Source: an uncultured Pelagibacteraceae bacterium
Lineage (GTDB): Bacteria > Pseudomonadota > Alphaproteobacteria > Pelagibacterales > Pelagibacteraceae
Assembly: GCA_902517865.1 (NCBI GenBank)
Contig: CABYDT010000001.1
Coordinates: forward strand, 145,001 to 209,000
DNA length: 64,000 nt
Reading direction: 5' to 3'
Shown: positions 51,445 through 59,325 of the stretch, piece by piece
Layout: each line of letters begins with the position of its first letter
Position numbering within the stretch: position 1 is the stretch's first letter
Position numbers and translations under genes: made by a program
The notes under the pieces: model-generated
Told to the model about the DNA's origin: nothing
Databases searched by the model: none
What the model saw: the letters and a program-made list of their open reading frames with translations, nothing else

Positions 51445-52444
51445 GTACACAAACTGACTCAAATATTTTAGCACATTCTTCCCAAGTATATTGTTTTGCT
51501 AATTTCCTACATTTTTGTTTATCAATTTTTAATGCTTTTAAAGCTGAAGTTTTTAAATCATCATCTAAAGTATCAATTTCTGTGCCTCCAGTAATATCAA
51601 TTGGGCCAGGAACTTTATACGCAGCTATTGGTAAACCTGCTGCGAGTGCTTCTATCAATACTATACCAAACGTGTCGGTTTTGCTTGGAAAAACAAATAC
51701 ATCACTAGAAGCCAAGTAGTTAGAAATATCCTTATCATTTAACATTCCAGTAAAAATAACATCTGGATATTTTTTTTTAACCTCACTCATTTGTGGTCCG
51801 TCTCCAACTACTATTTTAGTTCCATCAATATCTAAATTTAAAAATGCTTTAATATTTTTTTCAATAGCGACACGTCCTACATAAATCCATACAGGACCTT
51901 TAAAATCCTTTATTTTTTCACCATTGCCGAAAACTTCATGCTTTACTCCTCTAGTCCAGACTTTAAGCTTATCAATATTAAATCCATTTGATACCAATTC
52001 ATTTTTCATTGTATTAGTTGTAACAAGAATACTTTGAGAATATTTATGGAAATATCTCATAAAACGATAAGAAAAACTCACTGGAATTTTAACTCTTGCA
52101 TTAACGTATTCTGGAAACTTTGTATGATATGAAGTTGTAAATTTAATATTGTGTTTAAGACAATATTTTCTTCCAAAAAAACCAAGGGGTCCTTCAGTTG
52201 AAATATGAATGACCTGGGGATTATAATCTTTAATCATTTTATTAATTTTTGGCCATGCATTTAAAGCTAATCGAATTTCGGGATAGGTTGGCATCGGGAC
52301 AGTAAAAAATTCTTTAGGAGTAATATATTTTACTTCATGGCCTCTTTTTCGAAGTTGTTGTCCAAGGTTATCCATAGTGCGAACTACTCCATTCGTTTGT
52401 GGATACCAAGCGTCAGTAATAATTAAAATTTTAAGAAGACTCAC
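51434..52444 (-). CDS. agt: Glycosyltransferase, Agt-like (glycolipid synthesis)
   Basis: GT4-family GT-B glycosyltransferase of 336 residues. The N-terminal acceptor domain has DAWYPQTNGVVRTMDNLGQQLRKRGHEV. The C-terminal donor site has VGRVAIEKN and FPSKTDTFGIVLIEALAAGLP, with the E(x7)E pattern. Directly after plcP, it matches the arrangement in which PlcP makes diacylglycerol and Agt glycosylates it to mono- or glucuronosyl-diacylglycerol during phosphate starvation. The sugar donor cannot be read from the sequence. Confidence 0.82.
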   Translation of the reverse strand: MSLLKILIITDAWYPQTNGVVRTMDNLGQQLRKRGHEVKYITPKEFFTVPMPTYPEIRLALNAWPKINKMIKDYNPQVIHISTEGPLGFFGRKYCLKHNIKFTTSYHTKFPEYVNARVKIPVSFSYRFMRYFHKYSQSILVTTNTMKNELVSNGFNIDKLKVWTRGVKHEVFGNGEKIKDFKGPVWIYVGRVAIEKNIKAFLNLDIDGTKIVVGDGPQMSEVKKKYPDVIFTGMLNDKDISNYLASSDVFVFPSKTDTFGIVLIEALAAGLPIAAYKVPGPIDITGGTEIDTLDDDLKTSALKALKIDKQKCRKLAKQYTWEECAKIFESVCVPNY

Positions 52445-52449
52445 TTAAA

Positions 52450-53301
52450 TTACGACACAACCCTAATTTTATCTTGTCTAATCTCTTCGAATTGTTCCTC
52501 GACATAAGTGTCAGTCAAAATTTCTTTTCTTTTATCTAACCAGTAAATAAGTTCAAATGTCCCATCAAAATGTTCAACTAACGCTGTACAACTTTCAACC
52601 CAGTCACCACAATTTTTATATTCAATTGCTTTCATATTTTCCATTGCTGGATGATGAATATGACCACAGATCACTCCATCTGCTTTTTGTTTTTTTGCAG
52701 AATTAACAACTAATTCTTCAAATTCACTGATAAATTTTACAGCATTTTTAACTTTAAATTTTAAATATTTTGATAAGGACCAGTATTCCTTACCAAGGCG
52801 TCTTCTAAAATAATTTAAATATCTATTAAAAGCGATTAACCCCTCATAAGCAGTAGATCCTAATCTTGATAACCATTTTGCATATCTTATAATTCCATCA
52901 AATTGATCACCGTGTACCACCCAATACTTTTTTCCATTAATTCCTTCATGAATTAATTGGTTTAGAATTTCGACATTTCCAAGATTAATAGGAATAAATT
53001 TTCTTAATATCTCGTCATGATTTCCAGCAATATAAAAAACTCTTGTGCCATGTCTTGCTTTTCTTAATATTTTTTGAACAACATCATTATGTTGCTGGGG
53101 CCAATACCATTTATTTTTAATTGCCCATCCATCGACAATATCGCCGACTAAATATAAATTTTCTGAGCGAGTATATTTAATAAATTCTAAAACCATATCT
53201 GCCTGACAACCTTTTGTTCCTAAATGAATGTCTGAAATCCAGATGGATTTGTACTGTAGTAACTTTCCGTCAACTGCTTTTAATGCTGTTTTTTTTATCA
53301 T
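52450..53301 (-). CDS. plcP: PlcP-like phospholipase C metallophosphoesterase
   Basis: Calcineurin-like metallophosphoesterase of 283 residues. The metal motifs are in order: SDIHLGTKGC, LVGDIVDGW, AGNHDEILR, VHGDQFDG and GHIHHP. This family includes both LpxH-type enzymes and the PlcP phospholipase C that frees diacylglycerol from phospholipids under phosphate starvation. The 5-base link to the Agt-type glycosyltransferase and the Pho setting favour PlcP over LpxH. It is probably a peripheral inner-membrane enzyme. Confidence 0.85.
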   Translation of the reverse strand: MIKKTALKAVDGKLLQYKSIWISDIHLGTKGCQADMVLEFIKYTRSENLYLVGDIVDGWAIKNKWYWPQQHNDVVQKILRKARHGTRVFYIAGNHDEILRKFIPINLGNVEILNQLIHEGINGKKYWVVHGDQFDGIIRYAKWLSRLGSTAYEGLIAFNRYLNYFRRRLGKEYWSLSKYLKFKVKNAVKFISEFEELVVNSAKKQKADGVICGHIHHPAMENMKAIEYKNCGDWVESCTALVEHFDGTFELIYWLDKRKEILTDTYVEEQFEEIRQDKIRVVS

Positions 53302-53325
53302 AAACGAATCTCTACTTTGAGTTGA

Positions 53326-53354
53326 ATCATAATTATGTTACAGAAGTGTTAAAA
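53326..53354 (-). promoter_or_regulatory. Candidate Pho box upstream of plcP
   Basis: Reading the minus strand, three 7-bp elements recur at 11-bp spacing: TTTTAAC, CTGTAAC and TTATGAT. The middle one matches CTGTAAC fully. It lies 25 bases before the plcP start in the 76-base region shared with the divergent lipid kinase gene, so it could serve both. Confidence 0.5.
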
Positions 53355-53377
53355 TTTTTTTAAAAAAAAAATAATAT

Positions 53378-54238
53378 ATGAACAAAATAGCAATTATTTA
53401 CAATCCGAATGCGGGTAGCGCAAAAATAAAAAAGCTTTTAAAAATTAAAGAGAGGCTTAGTCTTAAAAGCTCCGTTACTATTTATGATACTCAAAAACCT
53501 GGTGATGCAACTAGTATTGCTAAAAGAGAATGTAAAAACTTTGACATTATTGTAGCTGCTGGTGGAGATGGAACCATTAATGAAGTTATAAATGGAATTC
53601 AAAAAGATACTATACTAGGCATAATTCCTCTTGGGACTGCGAATATTCTTGCCATAGAAGCTGGTATCAAAAATGACATAAAATCAATTTGTAAGTCTAT
53701 TGAAAAGGGCGTAACTAAAAAAATTTATATTTCAAATATTAATAATAAGAAATTTTTTTTAATGGCGGGAATTGGATATGACGGCGACATTGTACATAAA
53801 ATGCATCCATCTCTTAAAAAAATGTTTGGAAAGGCAATGTTTGGTTTTTTAGGGTTGCTCGAATTTTTTAAATTAAAAAAATATAATATTAAAGTTGAGA
53901 CAGAACATGAGACTGCATTTGGAAACTGGGTTTTAGTAACGAATTCAAAACATTACGCAGGGCCTTATAGCATAACAAAATCCACAAGTATTTTTGATAA
54001 TAGCATTGTTTGTTATGTTTTTAACGATCTAAGTCGCCTTGGTTTTTTATATTATATTTTTCTTATTTTGTTTTACGGAGATTTAGGCAGATCTGCAAAA
54101 ATAACTAAAATTATCTCAAAAAATATCAAAATCTCATCTAAGGAAAAAATAAACGTACAATGTGATGGTGAAAAATATGGGAATTTACCTATTGAGATAA
54201 ATTTTTCTTCGGAGAGTGTTAATCTTTTAACCGCTTAA
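53378..54238 (+). CDS. Diacylglycerol kinase family lipid kinase
   Basis: Soluble DAGK-catalytic-domain protein of 286 residues (YegS/DgkB-like). The nucleotide site is VAAGGDGTINEVINGI, preceded by IYNPNAGSAK, with PLGTANILA and the C-terminal VQCDGEKYGNLPIEI. These enzymes phosphorylate diacylglycerol, sphingosine or related lipids. Divergence from plcP suggests it recycles diacylglycerol between glycolipid and phospholipid pools. The substrate is not proven. Confidence 0.87.
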   Translation: MNKIAIIYNPNAGSAKIKKLLKIKERLSLKSSVTIYDTQKPGDATSIAKRECKNFDIIVAAGGDGTINEVINGIQKDTILGIIPLGTANILAIEAGIKNDIKSICKSIEKGVTKKIYISNINNKKFFLMAGIGYDGDIVHKMHPSLKKMFGKAMFGFLGLLEFFKLKKYNIKVETEHETAFGNWVLVTNSKHYAGPYSITKSTSIFDNSIVCYVFNDLSRLGFLYYIFLILFYGDLGRSAKITKIISKNIKISSKEKINVQCDGEKYGNLPIEINFSSESVNLLTA

Positions 54239-54327
54239 ACAATTAAAGTAATTGCCAGTAAAACTATACCAACAATTATGAGCAATACAGGAACTGCTTT
54301 AATTAAGGGTAAATTTGAAAGGCTCAT
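54235..54327 (-). CDS. Possible 30-residue membrane peptide
   Basis: A minus-strand frame starts with an ATG that shares one base with the doxX stop (TAATG) and encodes 30 residues. A short polar start (MSLSNLPLIK) leads into about 18 hydrophobic residues to the end. Translational coupling to doxX and a clean single-pass hydrophobic profile argue that it may be real; the shortness argues for caution. The end overlaps the convergent lipid kinase gene by 4 bases. Confidence 0.45.
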   Translation of the reverse strand: MSLSNLPLIKAVPVLLIIVGIVLLAITLIV

Positions 54328-54782
54328 TAAAATTCTTTTGGTAATTGAGAATCTAATGAAAACGCTCCGCCTCCTCTAAACGTAATTGCGATCATAATGA
54401 GCATCCACAGTAAAGGATATTCATATCCACCTTTGATCCATAAAAAGCCGTTGGGAAGATGTATATAAAATGTAGCTACAGCAAGTATTATGACTAACTG
54501 AATAGAAAAAACTCGAGTTAAAAGCCCTAATGCTACACATATTCCTCCAACAAATTCGGCTAGACCCACGTACCAGGCAAAATATAATGCAGGTTCAATA
54601 CCTACACTCTTAAAAAAACCAGCAGTCCCATCAATACCACCAAATACTTTACCGTAACCATGAGGTATCATCATGGCCCCTGCAGAAACTCTAATTAGTG
54701 GATAGGAAAAAGGTTTTAGAAGTTCATAAATTTCCTCAAATCTTCTACTGAAATATCTTGATCTCCTTGAAACTTGTATCAT
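54327..54782 (-). CDS. DoxX family membrane protein
   Basis: A 151-residue protein with four membrane helices and the DoxX pattern: PLIRVSAGAMMIPHGYGKVFGG, GLAEFVGGICVALGLLTRV, and FLWIKGGYEYPLLWMLIMIAITFRGGGAFSLD. The family is broad, and members relate to redox or membrane stress in some bacteria; no specific reaction is established. It is downstream of the fused glycosyltransferase-like gene (31-base gap) on the same strand. Confidence 0.9.
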   Translation of the reverse strand: MIQVSRRSRYFSRRFEEIYELLKPFSYPLIRVSAGAMMIPHGYGKVFGGIDGTAGFFKSVGIEPALYFAWYVGLAEFVGGICVALGLLTRVFSIQLVIILAVATFYIHLPNGFLWIKGGYEYPLLWMLIMIAITFRGGGAFSLDSQLPKEF

Positions 54783-54813
54783 GGCAATAAATTTATTTCA
54801 TTTTAAAAAAATT

Positions 54814-56037
54814 TCAAGCATATTTATTACGATTAATAAAATCTATTAATTCTTTTTGTGAAGTAGTCAAATTTCTTTTTTCGCGTAAATTATCGTAAGC
54901 TCTTCTAAGTGAATAAATTGTATCTACATTTACCACTTTCTCTTCAGACAAACCATAGTTGTATAGCTGCTTAATAAAATTGTCTTTTGTTGTGGAAATA
55001 TTAAATGTAATTTTGCTTAAAACTGGAGCTAATGTTTTTAATTTTGTCGAAAAACAACAAATACTTCCATTATCGGACTCTATTAAATAAGTATCAAATT
55101 TATTTAGGTTTTTTATGCAATCCTGAATGTTTAAATGATTAATTTCAGGTGAGTCCGAAATGCATATTGTTATTTTTTTTCCAAAAATTTTACAAAGATC
55201 GTAAGCATTGCTTAAAAGTTTATTAATACTTTCTCCGTGGTAATTAATTATACTATTATCACTTAGTCCATAATCATTTAAATAAGTGTTAGTAAAACTT
55301 GTATTTATAACCACAATTTTATTATTTGATGATTTGCAATTCTTTATATTTTCAGAAGTAATTTTTAAACAGATATCATTATATTTATCTATCAGCGTGT
55401 TGTTATTTAATTCCTGTCTAATTTTAGTTTTATTCTCATTCGATTTTGGATCAGAACAAACAAAACAAATAATATTTTCGTATTTTTTATAACCCCCTCC
55501 TTTAAATATTTTGTTCTTAATTGTATTAATTGAACGTTTAATAAAACTGTCATCTTTAAAATCTTGAGATTTTATTTGTTTCGTAATTTCGTTTACTTCA
55601 ATTTCTAATATTTTGCACTTATTAATAAAATTTAGTATAATGTCATCAGCATTATCGCTTTCAAATTTATTTAGCATATAAAAAAGGTTTTTATCGATCA
55701 CCAGCGACAAGAGTTTATCCGGATTAATATCTAAATAATTAACTGAATTTTTTTTGATTTTACTTAAAAGTTCAAAATGTATTTTATTAATATCATCGTT
55801 TTCGTTAAGAAATATTATATTTTGGTTTTGAGCTTCTTCAACGCCAGCATTAAAAGCATTCCTTTTTGACATTTGATCTATCTTAATAATTTTTTGGGTA
55901 TGATTACTCAGCTGTTCAGCACTACTAAAATCATTTTCGGTTACACAAATTATCTCTATTTCAGGAATTTTATTTTTTAAATCTTCAAAAAATTTTATAT
56001 TATAATCTTTGATGGGTATGACGGCCGAAAACTTCAT
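54814..56037 (-). CDS. Fused glycosyltransferase-like protein (GT2 + DUF2064), degenerate
   Basis: A 407-residue protein that reads as two nucleotide-sugar transferase-like halves. The N-half (about 1-95) begins FSAVIPIKDYN and has MSKRNAFNAGVEEAQNQNIIFLN, matching the GT2 family TIGR04283. The C-half (about 185-390) resembles DUF2064/TIGR04282: IICFVCSDPKSNENKTKI, then ICISDSPEINHLN, IESDNGSICCF and VVNVDTIYSLRRA. Both families are named for arsenosugar synthesis. The usual HADT metal motif is NEND here, and GSDCP and EDGGYYLIG are altered, so catalysis is doubtful. It lies downstream of DUF3047 (13-base gap). Confidence 0.6.
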   Translation of the reverse strand: MKFSAVIPIKDYNIKFFEDLKNKIPEIEIICVTENDFSSAEQLSNHTQKIIKIDQMSKRNAFNAGVEEAQNQNIIFLNENDDINKIHFELLSKIKKNSVNYLDINPDKLLSLVIDKNLFYMLNKFESDNADDIILNFINKCKILEIEVNEITKQIKSQDFKDDSFIKRSINTIKNKIFKGGGYKKYENIICFVCSDPKSNENKTKIRQELNNNTLIDKYNDICLKITSENIKNCKSSNNKIVVINTSFTNTYLNDYGLSDNSIINYHGESINKLLSNAYDLCKIFGKKITICISDSPEINHLNIQDCIKNLNKFDTYLIESDNGSICCFSTKLKTLAPVLSKITFNISTTKDNFIKQLYNYGLSEEKVVNVDTIYSLRRAYDNLREKRNLTTSQKELIDFINRNKYA

Positions 56038-56050
56038 ATTTTAAATTTTA

Positions 56051-56713
56051 TTATTTTGACGAAAAATATATATCTTTATAGTATCCAATTGCTTCTTGTT
56101 TACTATTATCAGTGTCGGTCATTATTGCAATACCGTCAATCTTATTAACATTTAGTTTGTGAATAGTTTGAAAATCCTCTTTTACATTTGTTTTAACACT
56201 AATCCATTTATTTTGCTTGTCATCCTTCAAACTTGATAAAACATAGTCAACAGACTGCTTTGTATAAGGGCTTGTCCAAGAACTTTGCTTAATTTCATTG
56301 CTAGAAAAAACATAGTTTATTACTTTTTTTTTCCACGGTAACTTACCTGTCGATTTTATAACAAAAACCCTGAGGGCAAAGTCATGTCCTTTTTTTGATT
56401 TTTCGTTTATTCCAATTAAGCCTTTTTCTAGCTTCCAACTAATATTTAAAAAAGGTGTTTCATTTAAATCTATCTTTTTCTCTACCCCAAGTCCTGAAGC
56501 AGTTCCATTTGCTTTAGCCTTTAAATAAGCATTATTATTTTCTTTAATAATTTCATAGTTTGTTTCGCCTTTGATGCTGTGTTTTTTAAATTTTTTTAGA
56601 TTTCCATCGTTAAAATTAAATATTTTTTTCTCTAAAGAAATAGAATTTGAATTAGATAAAATTAAAATTATAAATGTAAAAAATATTAAACTAGATGATC
56701 TTTTTAAGCTCAT
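56051..56713 (-). CDS. DUF3047 family secreted protein
   Basis: A 220-residue protein with a signal peptide (about 9-27). The mature part matches DUF3047 in pattern: NISWKLEKGLIGINEKSKKGHDFALRVFVI, then INYVFSSN, and near the end VNKIDGIAIMTDTDNSKQEAIGYYKDIYFS. It is predicted to be a beta-sandwich, periplasmic, of unknown function. It is the first gene of a run with the fused glycosyltransferase-like protein, DoxX and the 30-residue peptide, 43 bases downstream of tRNA-Arg on the same strand. Confidence 0.85.
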   Translation of the reverse strand: MSLKRSSSLIFFTFIILILSNSNSISLEKKIFNFNDGNLKKFKKHSIKGETNYEIIKENNNAYLKAKANGTASGLGVEKKIDLNETPFLNISWKLEKGLIGINEKSKKGHDFALRVFVIKSTGKLPWKKKVINYVFSSNEIKQSSWTSPYTKQSVDYVLSSLKDDKQNKWISVKTNVKEDFQTIHKLNVNKIDGIAIMTDTDNSKQEAIGYYKDIYFSSK

Positions 56714-56756
56714 ATAAGTATCTTATCTTATAACAAAGTTTGTTAAAGATATTTTT

Positions 56757-56833
56757 TGGCGCGCCCGGGAAGATTCGAACTCCCAACCTTTTGGTCCGTA
56801 GCCAAACGATCTATCCAGTTGATCTACGGGCGC
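56757..56833 (-). tRNA. tRNA-Arg (anticodon ACG)
   Basis: A 77-nt cloverleaf has acceptor stem GCGCCCG/CGGGCGC, discriminator G, an encoded CCA, anticodon stem TTTGG/CCAAA enclosing CTACGGA, and T-loop TTCGAAT. Anticodon ACG would be edited to ICG to read CGN codons. Confidence 0.96.
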
Positions 56834-56954
56834 ATAGTTCAATTAAATATCACAATTAATAAATATCTGCCAATTGTCTATATTTAAGGTAATTAATTTT
56901 TAGTTATTTAATTTAGTTTTTAGTGTAATTTAAATAAATATTATAAATATATTG

Positions 56955-58196
56955 ATGGATATAAAAAACCACCTCTTAAATTTACAGCCTTCATCAACGT
57001 TAGCCATTAATGAGAAAACAAAAGAATTAGAAAGCAAAGGTTCTAAGGTTTATAAGTTTGGTTTCGGACAGTCACCATTTCCTATACCATCAGACATAGT
57101 CGAGGAGCTTGCTTATAATGCTAGTAAGAAAGAGTATTTACCATCAAAGGGTTTATTAGAATTGCGAATAGCAATTGCAAAGAATCTTAAAAGTAAAAAA
57201 TATTTGTTTGAACAAAATGACATTATTATTGGACCCGGAACAAAAGAATTAATGTTTTTACTTCAAATAGCTTTTGATGGAGAAATCATTTTACCTATTC
57301 CAAGTTGGGTTTCATATTTCCCACAGGCAATAATAAATAAAAATAAAGTTCATTTTCTTGAAACAAATTTTGAAGATAAATGGCACGTAACAGAAAATAA
57401 ACTAAAAGAAATTTCAGACAAAATAGGTAATAAAAAAAAATTGATTATTATGAATTATCCTAATAATCCATCTGGTACAAATCCAAAAAAAATAGAAGAG
57501 CTATCAAATTGGCTCAAAAAAAATAATTTCATAGTTTTAGCTGACGAAATTTACAGTGATTTAAATTTTCAAGATAATTATTCATCTATTTCCCACTTTT
57601 ATCCTGAAGGAACAATTGTAAGTAATGGATTAAGTAAATGGTGTGGTGCAGGAGGTTGGAGATTAGGTTTTTTTGCAATACCTAATCAATTTAAAAAATT
57701 AAATACAACAATTTCAAATTTAGCCACTGAAACATTTAGTGCTGTATCGGCACCGATACAATATGCTGCTATTAAAGCTTACAATAGTAATCAAGATGAT
57801 TATCTCTCTAAATCAAAAAATATTTTGAAAAAAATTGCATTAGAAGCTTATAAAAAATTTAATACCAATAAAATTAAAGTTATCATGCCAGATGGAGGAT
57901 TTTATATAATGCCAGATTTTTCGGAATTATTAAAAAACAGATTTAAAAGCTCGGTAGATATGTGTAATCAATTATTAAAAGATACAGGTGTTGCAGTGCT
58001 TCCAGGATCTGACTTTGGATTTCCAAAAGATAAATTAGTGTTTAGGCTTAGTTACGTAGATTTTGATGGAAAAAAATTTTTAAATTCAGTAAGCAAAGAT
58101 GTAAACATTAATGATGAGCATTTGAAGAAATTTGCACCAAAGATTATAGAAGGTATTGATAAAATTATTAATTGGTCAAATAAAATGTCAAAATAA
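56955..58196 (+). CDS. Class I/II pyridoxal-phosphate aminotransferase
   Basis: Fold-type I aminotransferase of 413 residues. Features are FGFGQSPFPIP, ILPIPSWVSYFPQ, NYPNNPSGT, the PLP phosphate region FIVLADEIYSDL, the Schiff-base lysine in SNGLSKWCGAGGWRLG, and a C-terminal FRLSYVDFDG with substrate-binding Arg. It is related to aspartate and aromatic aminotransferases; the substrate cannot be assigned. The ATG at 56955 is preferred over a TTG at 56952. It lies upstream of the TRAP genes (81-base gap with its own promoter-like TATAAT), so co-transcription is uncertain. Confidence 0.88.
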   Translation: MDIKNHLLNLQPSSTLAINEKTKELESKGSKVYKFGFGQSPFPIPSDIVEELAYNASKKEYLPSKGLLELRIAIAKNLKSKKYLFEQNDIIIGPGTKELMFLLQIAFDGEIILPIPSWVSYFPQAIINKNKVHFLETNFEDKWHVTENKLKEISDKIGNKKKLIIMNYPNNPSGTNPKKIEELSNWLKKNNFIVLADEIYSDLNFQDNYSSISHFYPEGTIVSNGLSKWCGAGGWRLGFFAIPNQFKKLNTTISNLATETFSAVSAPIQYAAIKAYNSNQDDYLSKSKNILKKIALEAYKKFNTNKIKVIMPDGGFYIMPDFSELLKNRFKSSVDMCNQLLKDTGVAVLPGSDFGFPKDKLVFRLSYVDFDGKKFLNSVSKDVNINDEHLKKFAPKIIEGIDKIINWSNKMSK

Positions 58197-58277
58197 CTAT
58201 AAATTTAAGTTAAAATAGTATTAGTCAAGAATTGTATAATATAGTACTTTTCCTATTCAAAAAACAAAGGGGGATTA

Positions 58278-59276
58278 ATGAAAAAAATAATATCTTCATT
58301 ATCTAGTGCTTTAATACTTTTTGCATTCAGTTTACCTCTAAATTTTGCTGCTAAGTCAGCTGAATTTTTTACTATAGGTACTGGTGGACCAACTGGCGTT
58401 TATTTCCAAGTTGGTAACGCAATTTGCAAAATGGTTGCAAAGCTTCAATCTTCTGATCACGGTAGAAAAAAAGGTGGCGATAAAGCTTATCGTTGTTCCG
58501 CTCCATCAACAGGTGGATCTACTTACAATATAGGTCAGATACAACAAGGAGAATTCCAATTTGGAGTTGCTCAATCAGACTGGCAATATCATGCGTATAA
58601 CGCAAGTAAGCCAGAAAAAGTCAAACCTTTTAAAGATTTAAGAGCAGTTTTTTCTGCTCATCCGGAACCTTTTCAAATTATTGCTAGAAAAGGGTCAAAA
58701 GTAAAAGACTGGAAATCATTAAAAGGAAAAAAAGTTAATATCGGAAACCCTGGATCGGGTCAAAGAGGAACATTTGAAGTTTTAATGGAGTCTCATGGAG
58801 TAAACAAAAGTTACTTTGGTGCTACATCTGAACTTACCTCTTCTGAACAATCTGGAGCACTTTGTGATAAAAAAATTGATGCTTATGGATATACCGTAGG
58901 TGTGCCAAATGCTGGAGTAGCTCAAGCTACGGATGGATGTGGAGCTTACATAATTGATCTTCAGACTCCTGAAGTTAAAAAATTAGTAGCTAATAATCCA
59001 TTCTACGCATTTGCAACTATTCCAAAAGGTACTTACAAAACTTCTAAAAAAAATGTAACTACTTTTGGAGTTATGGCATCAGTCGTAACTAGTGCAAAAG
59101 TTTCAGATGAAATGGTTTACAACGTAGTAAGAGCAGTTTTTGAAAACTTAGACGATTTCAAAAAACAACATCCTGCTTTTGCAAATCTTGATCCAAAAAA
59201 AATGATCAAAGATGGTTTGTCTGCGCCATTACATCCTGGAGCAGTAAAATATTATAAAGAAAAAGGCTTAATGTAA
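58278..59276 (+). CDS. TAXI family TRAP transporter substrate-binding protein
   Basis: Periplasmic receptor of a TAXI-type TRAP transporter, 332 residues. A signal peptide (about 1-27) precedes FFTIGTGGPTGVYFQVGNAIC, the family opening. The TAXI signature region is around KVNIGNPGSGQRGTFEVLM. A strong AAGGGGG Shine-Dalgarno sequence sits at good spacing, and the gene is less AT-rich than its neighbours, which points to high expression. Known TAXI ligands include glutamate and other dicarboxylates; the ligand here is unknown. Confidence 0.94.
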   Translation: MKKIISSLSSALILFAFSLPLNFAAKSAEFFTIGTGGPTGVYFQVGNAICKMVAKLQSSDHGRKKGGDKAYRCSAPSTGGSTYNIGQIQQGEFQFGVAQSDWQYHAYNASKPEKVKPFKDLRAVFSAHPEPFQIIARKGSKVKDWKSLKGKKVNIGNPGSGQRGTFEVLMESHGVNKSYFGATSELTSSEQSGALCDKKIDAYGYTVGVPNAGVAQATDGCGAYIIDLQTPEVKKLVANNPFYAFATIPKGTYKTSKKNVTTFGVMASVVTSAKVSDEMVYNVVRAVFENLDDFKKQHPAFANLDPKKMIKDGLSAPLHPGAVKYYKEKGLM

Positions 59277-59285
59277 GTCATTCAT

Positions 59286-59319
59286 AAAAAAGGCCCAGTA
59301 AATCTGGGCCTTTTTTTTT
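59286..59319 (+). terminator. Rho-independent terminator between TRAP receptor and permease
   Basis: AAGGCCCAG and CTGGGCCTT form a 9-bp GC-rich stem around a short loop (TAAAT), followed by nine T. It ends 7 bases before the permease ATG. Partial read-through would give high receptor and low permease levels. Confidence 0.9.
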
Positions 59320-59325
59320 GTTTCT

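Noticed and set aside
52450-53301. LpxH (UDP-diacylglucosamine hydrolase) as the name for the metallophosphoesterase
   Set aside because: The metal motifs fit both LpxH and PlcP. The neighbouring glycosyltransferase and phosphate context favour PlcP, so LpxH is kept only as an alternative.
53302-53330. Two GAATC (GANTC) sites before plcP as GcrA/CcrM control
   Set aside because: Such 5-bp sites occur often by chance and no methylation or conservation data are available, so this is not claimed as a regulatory finding.
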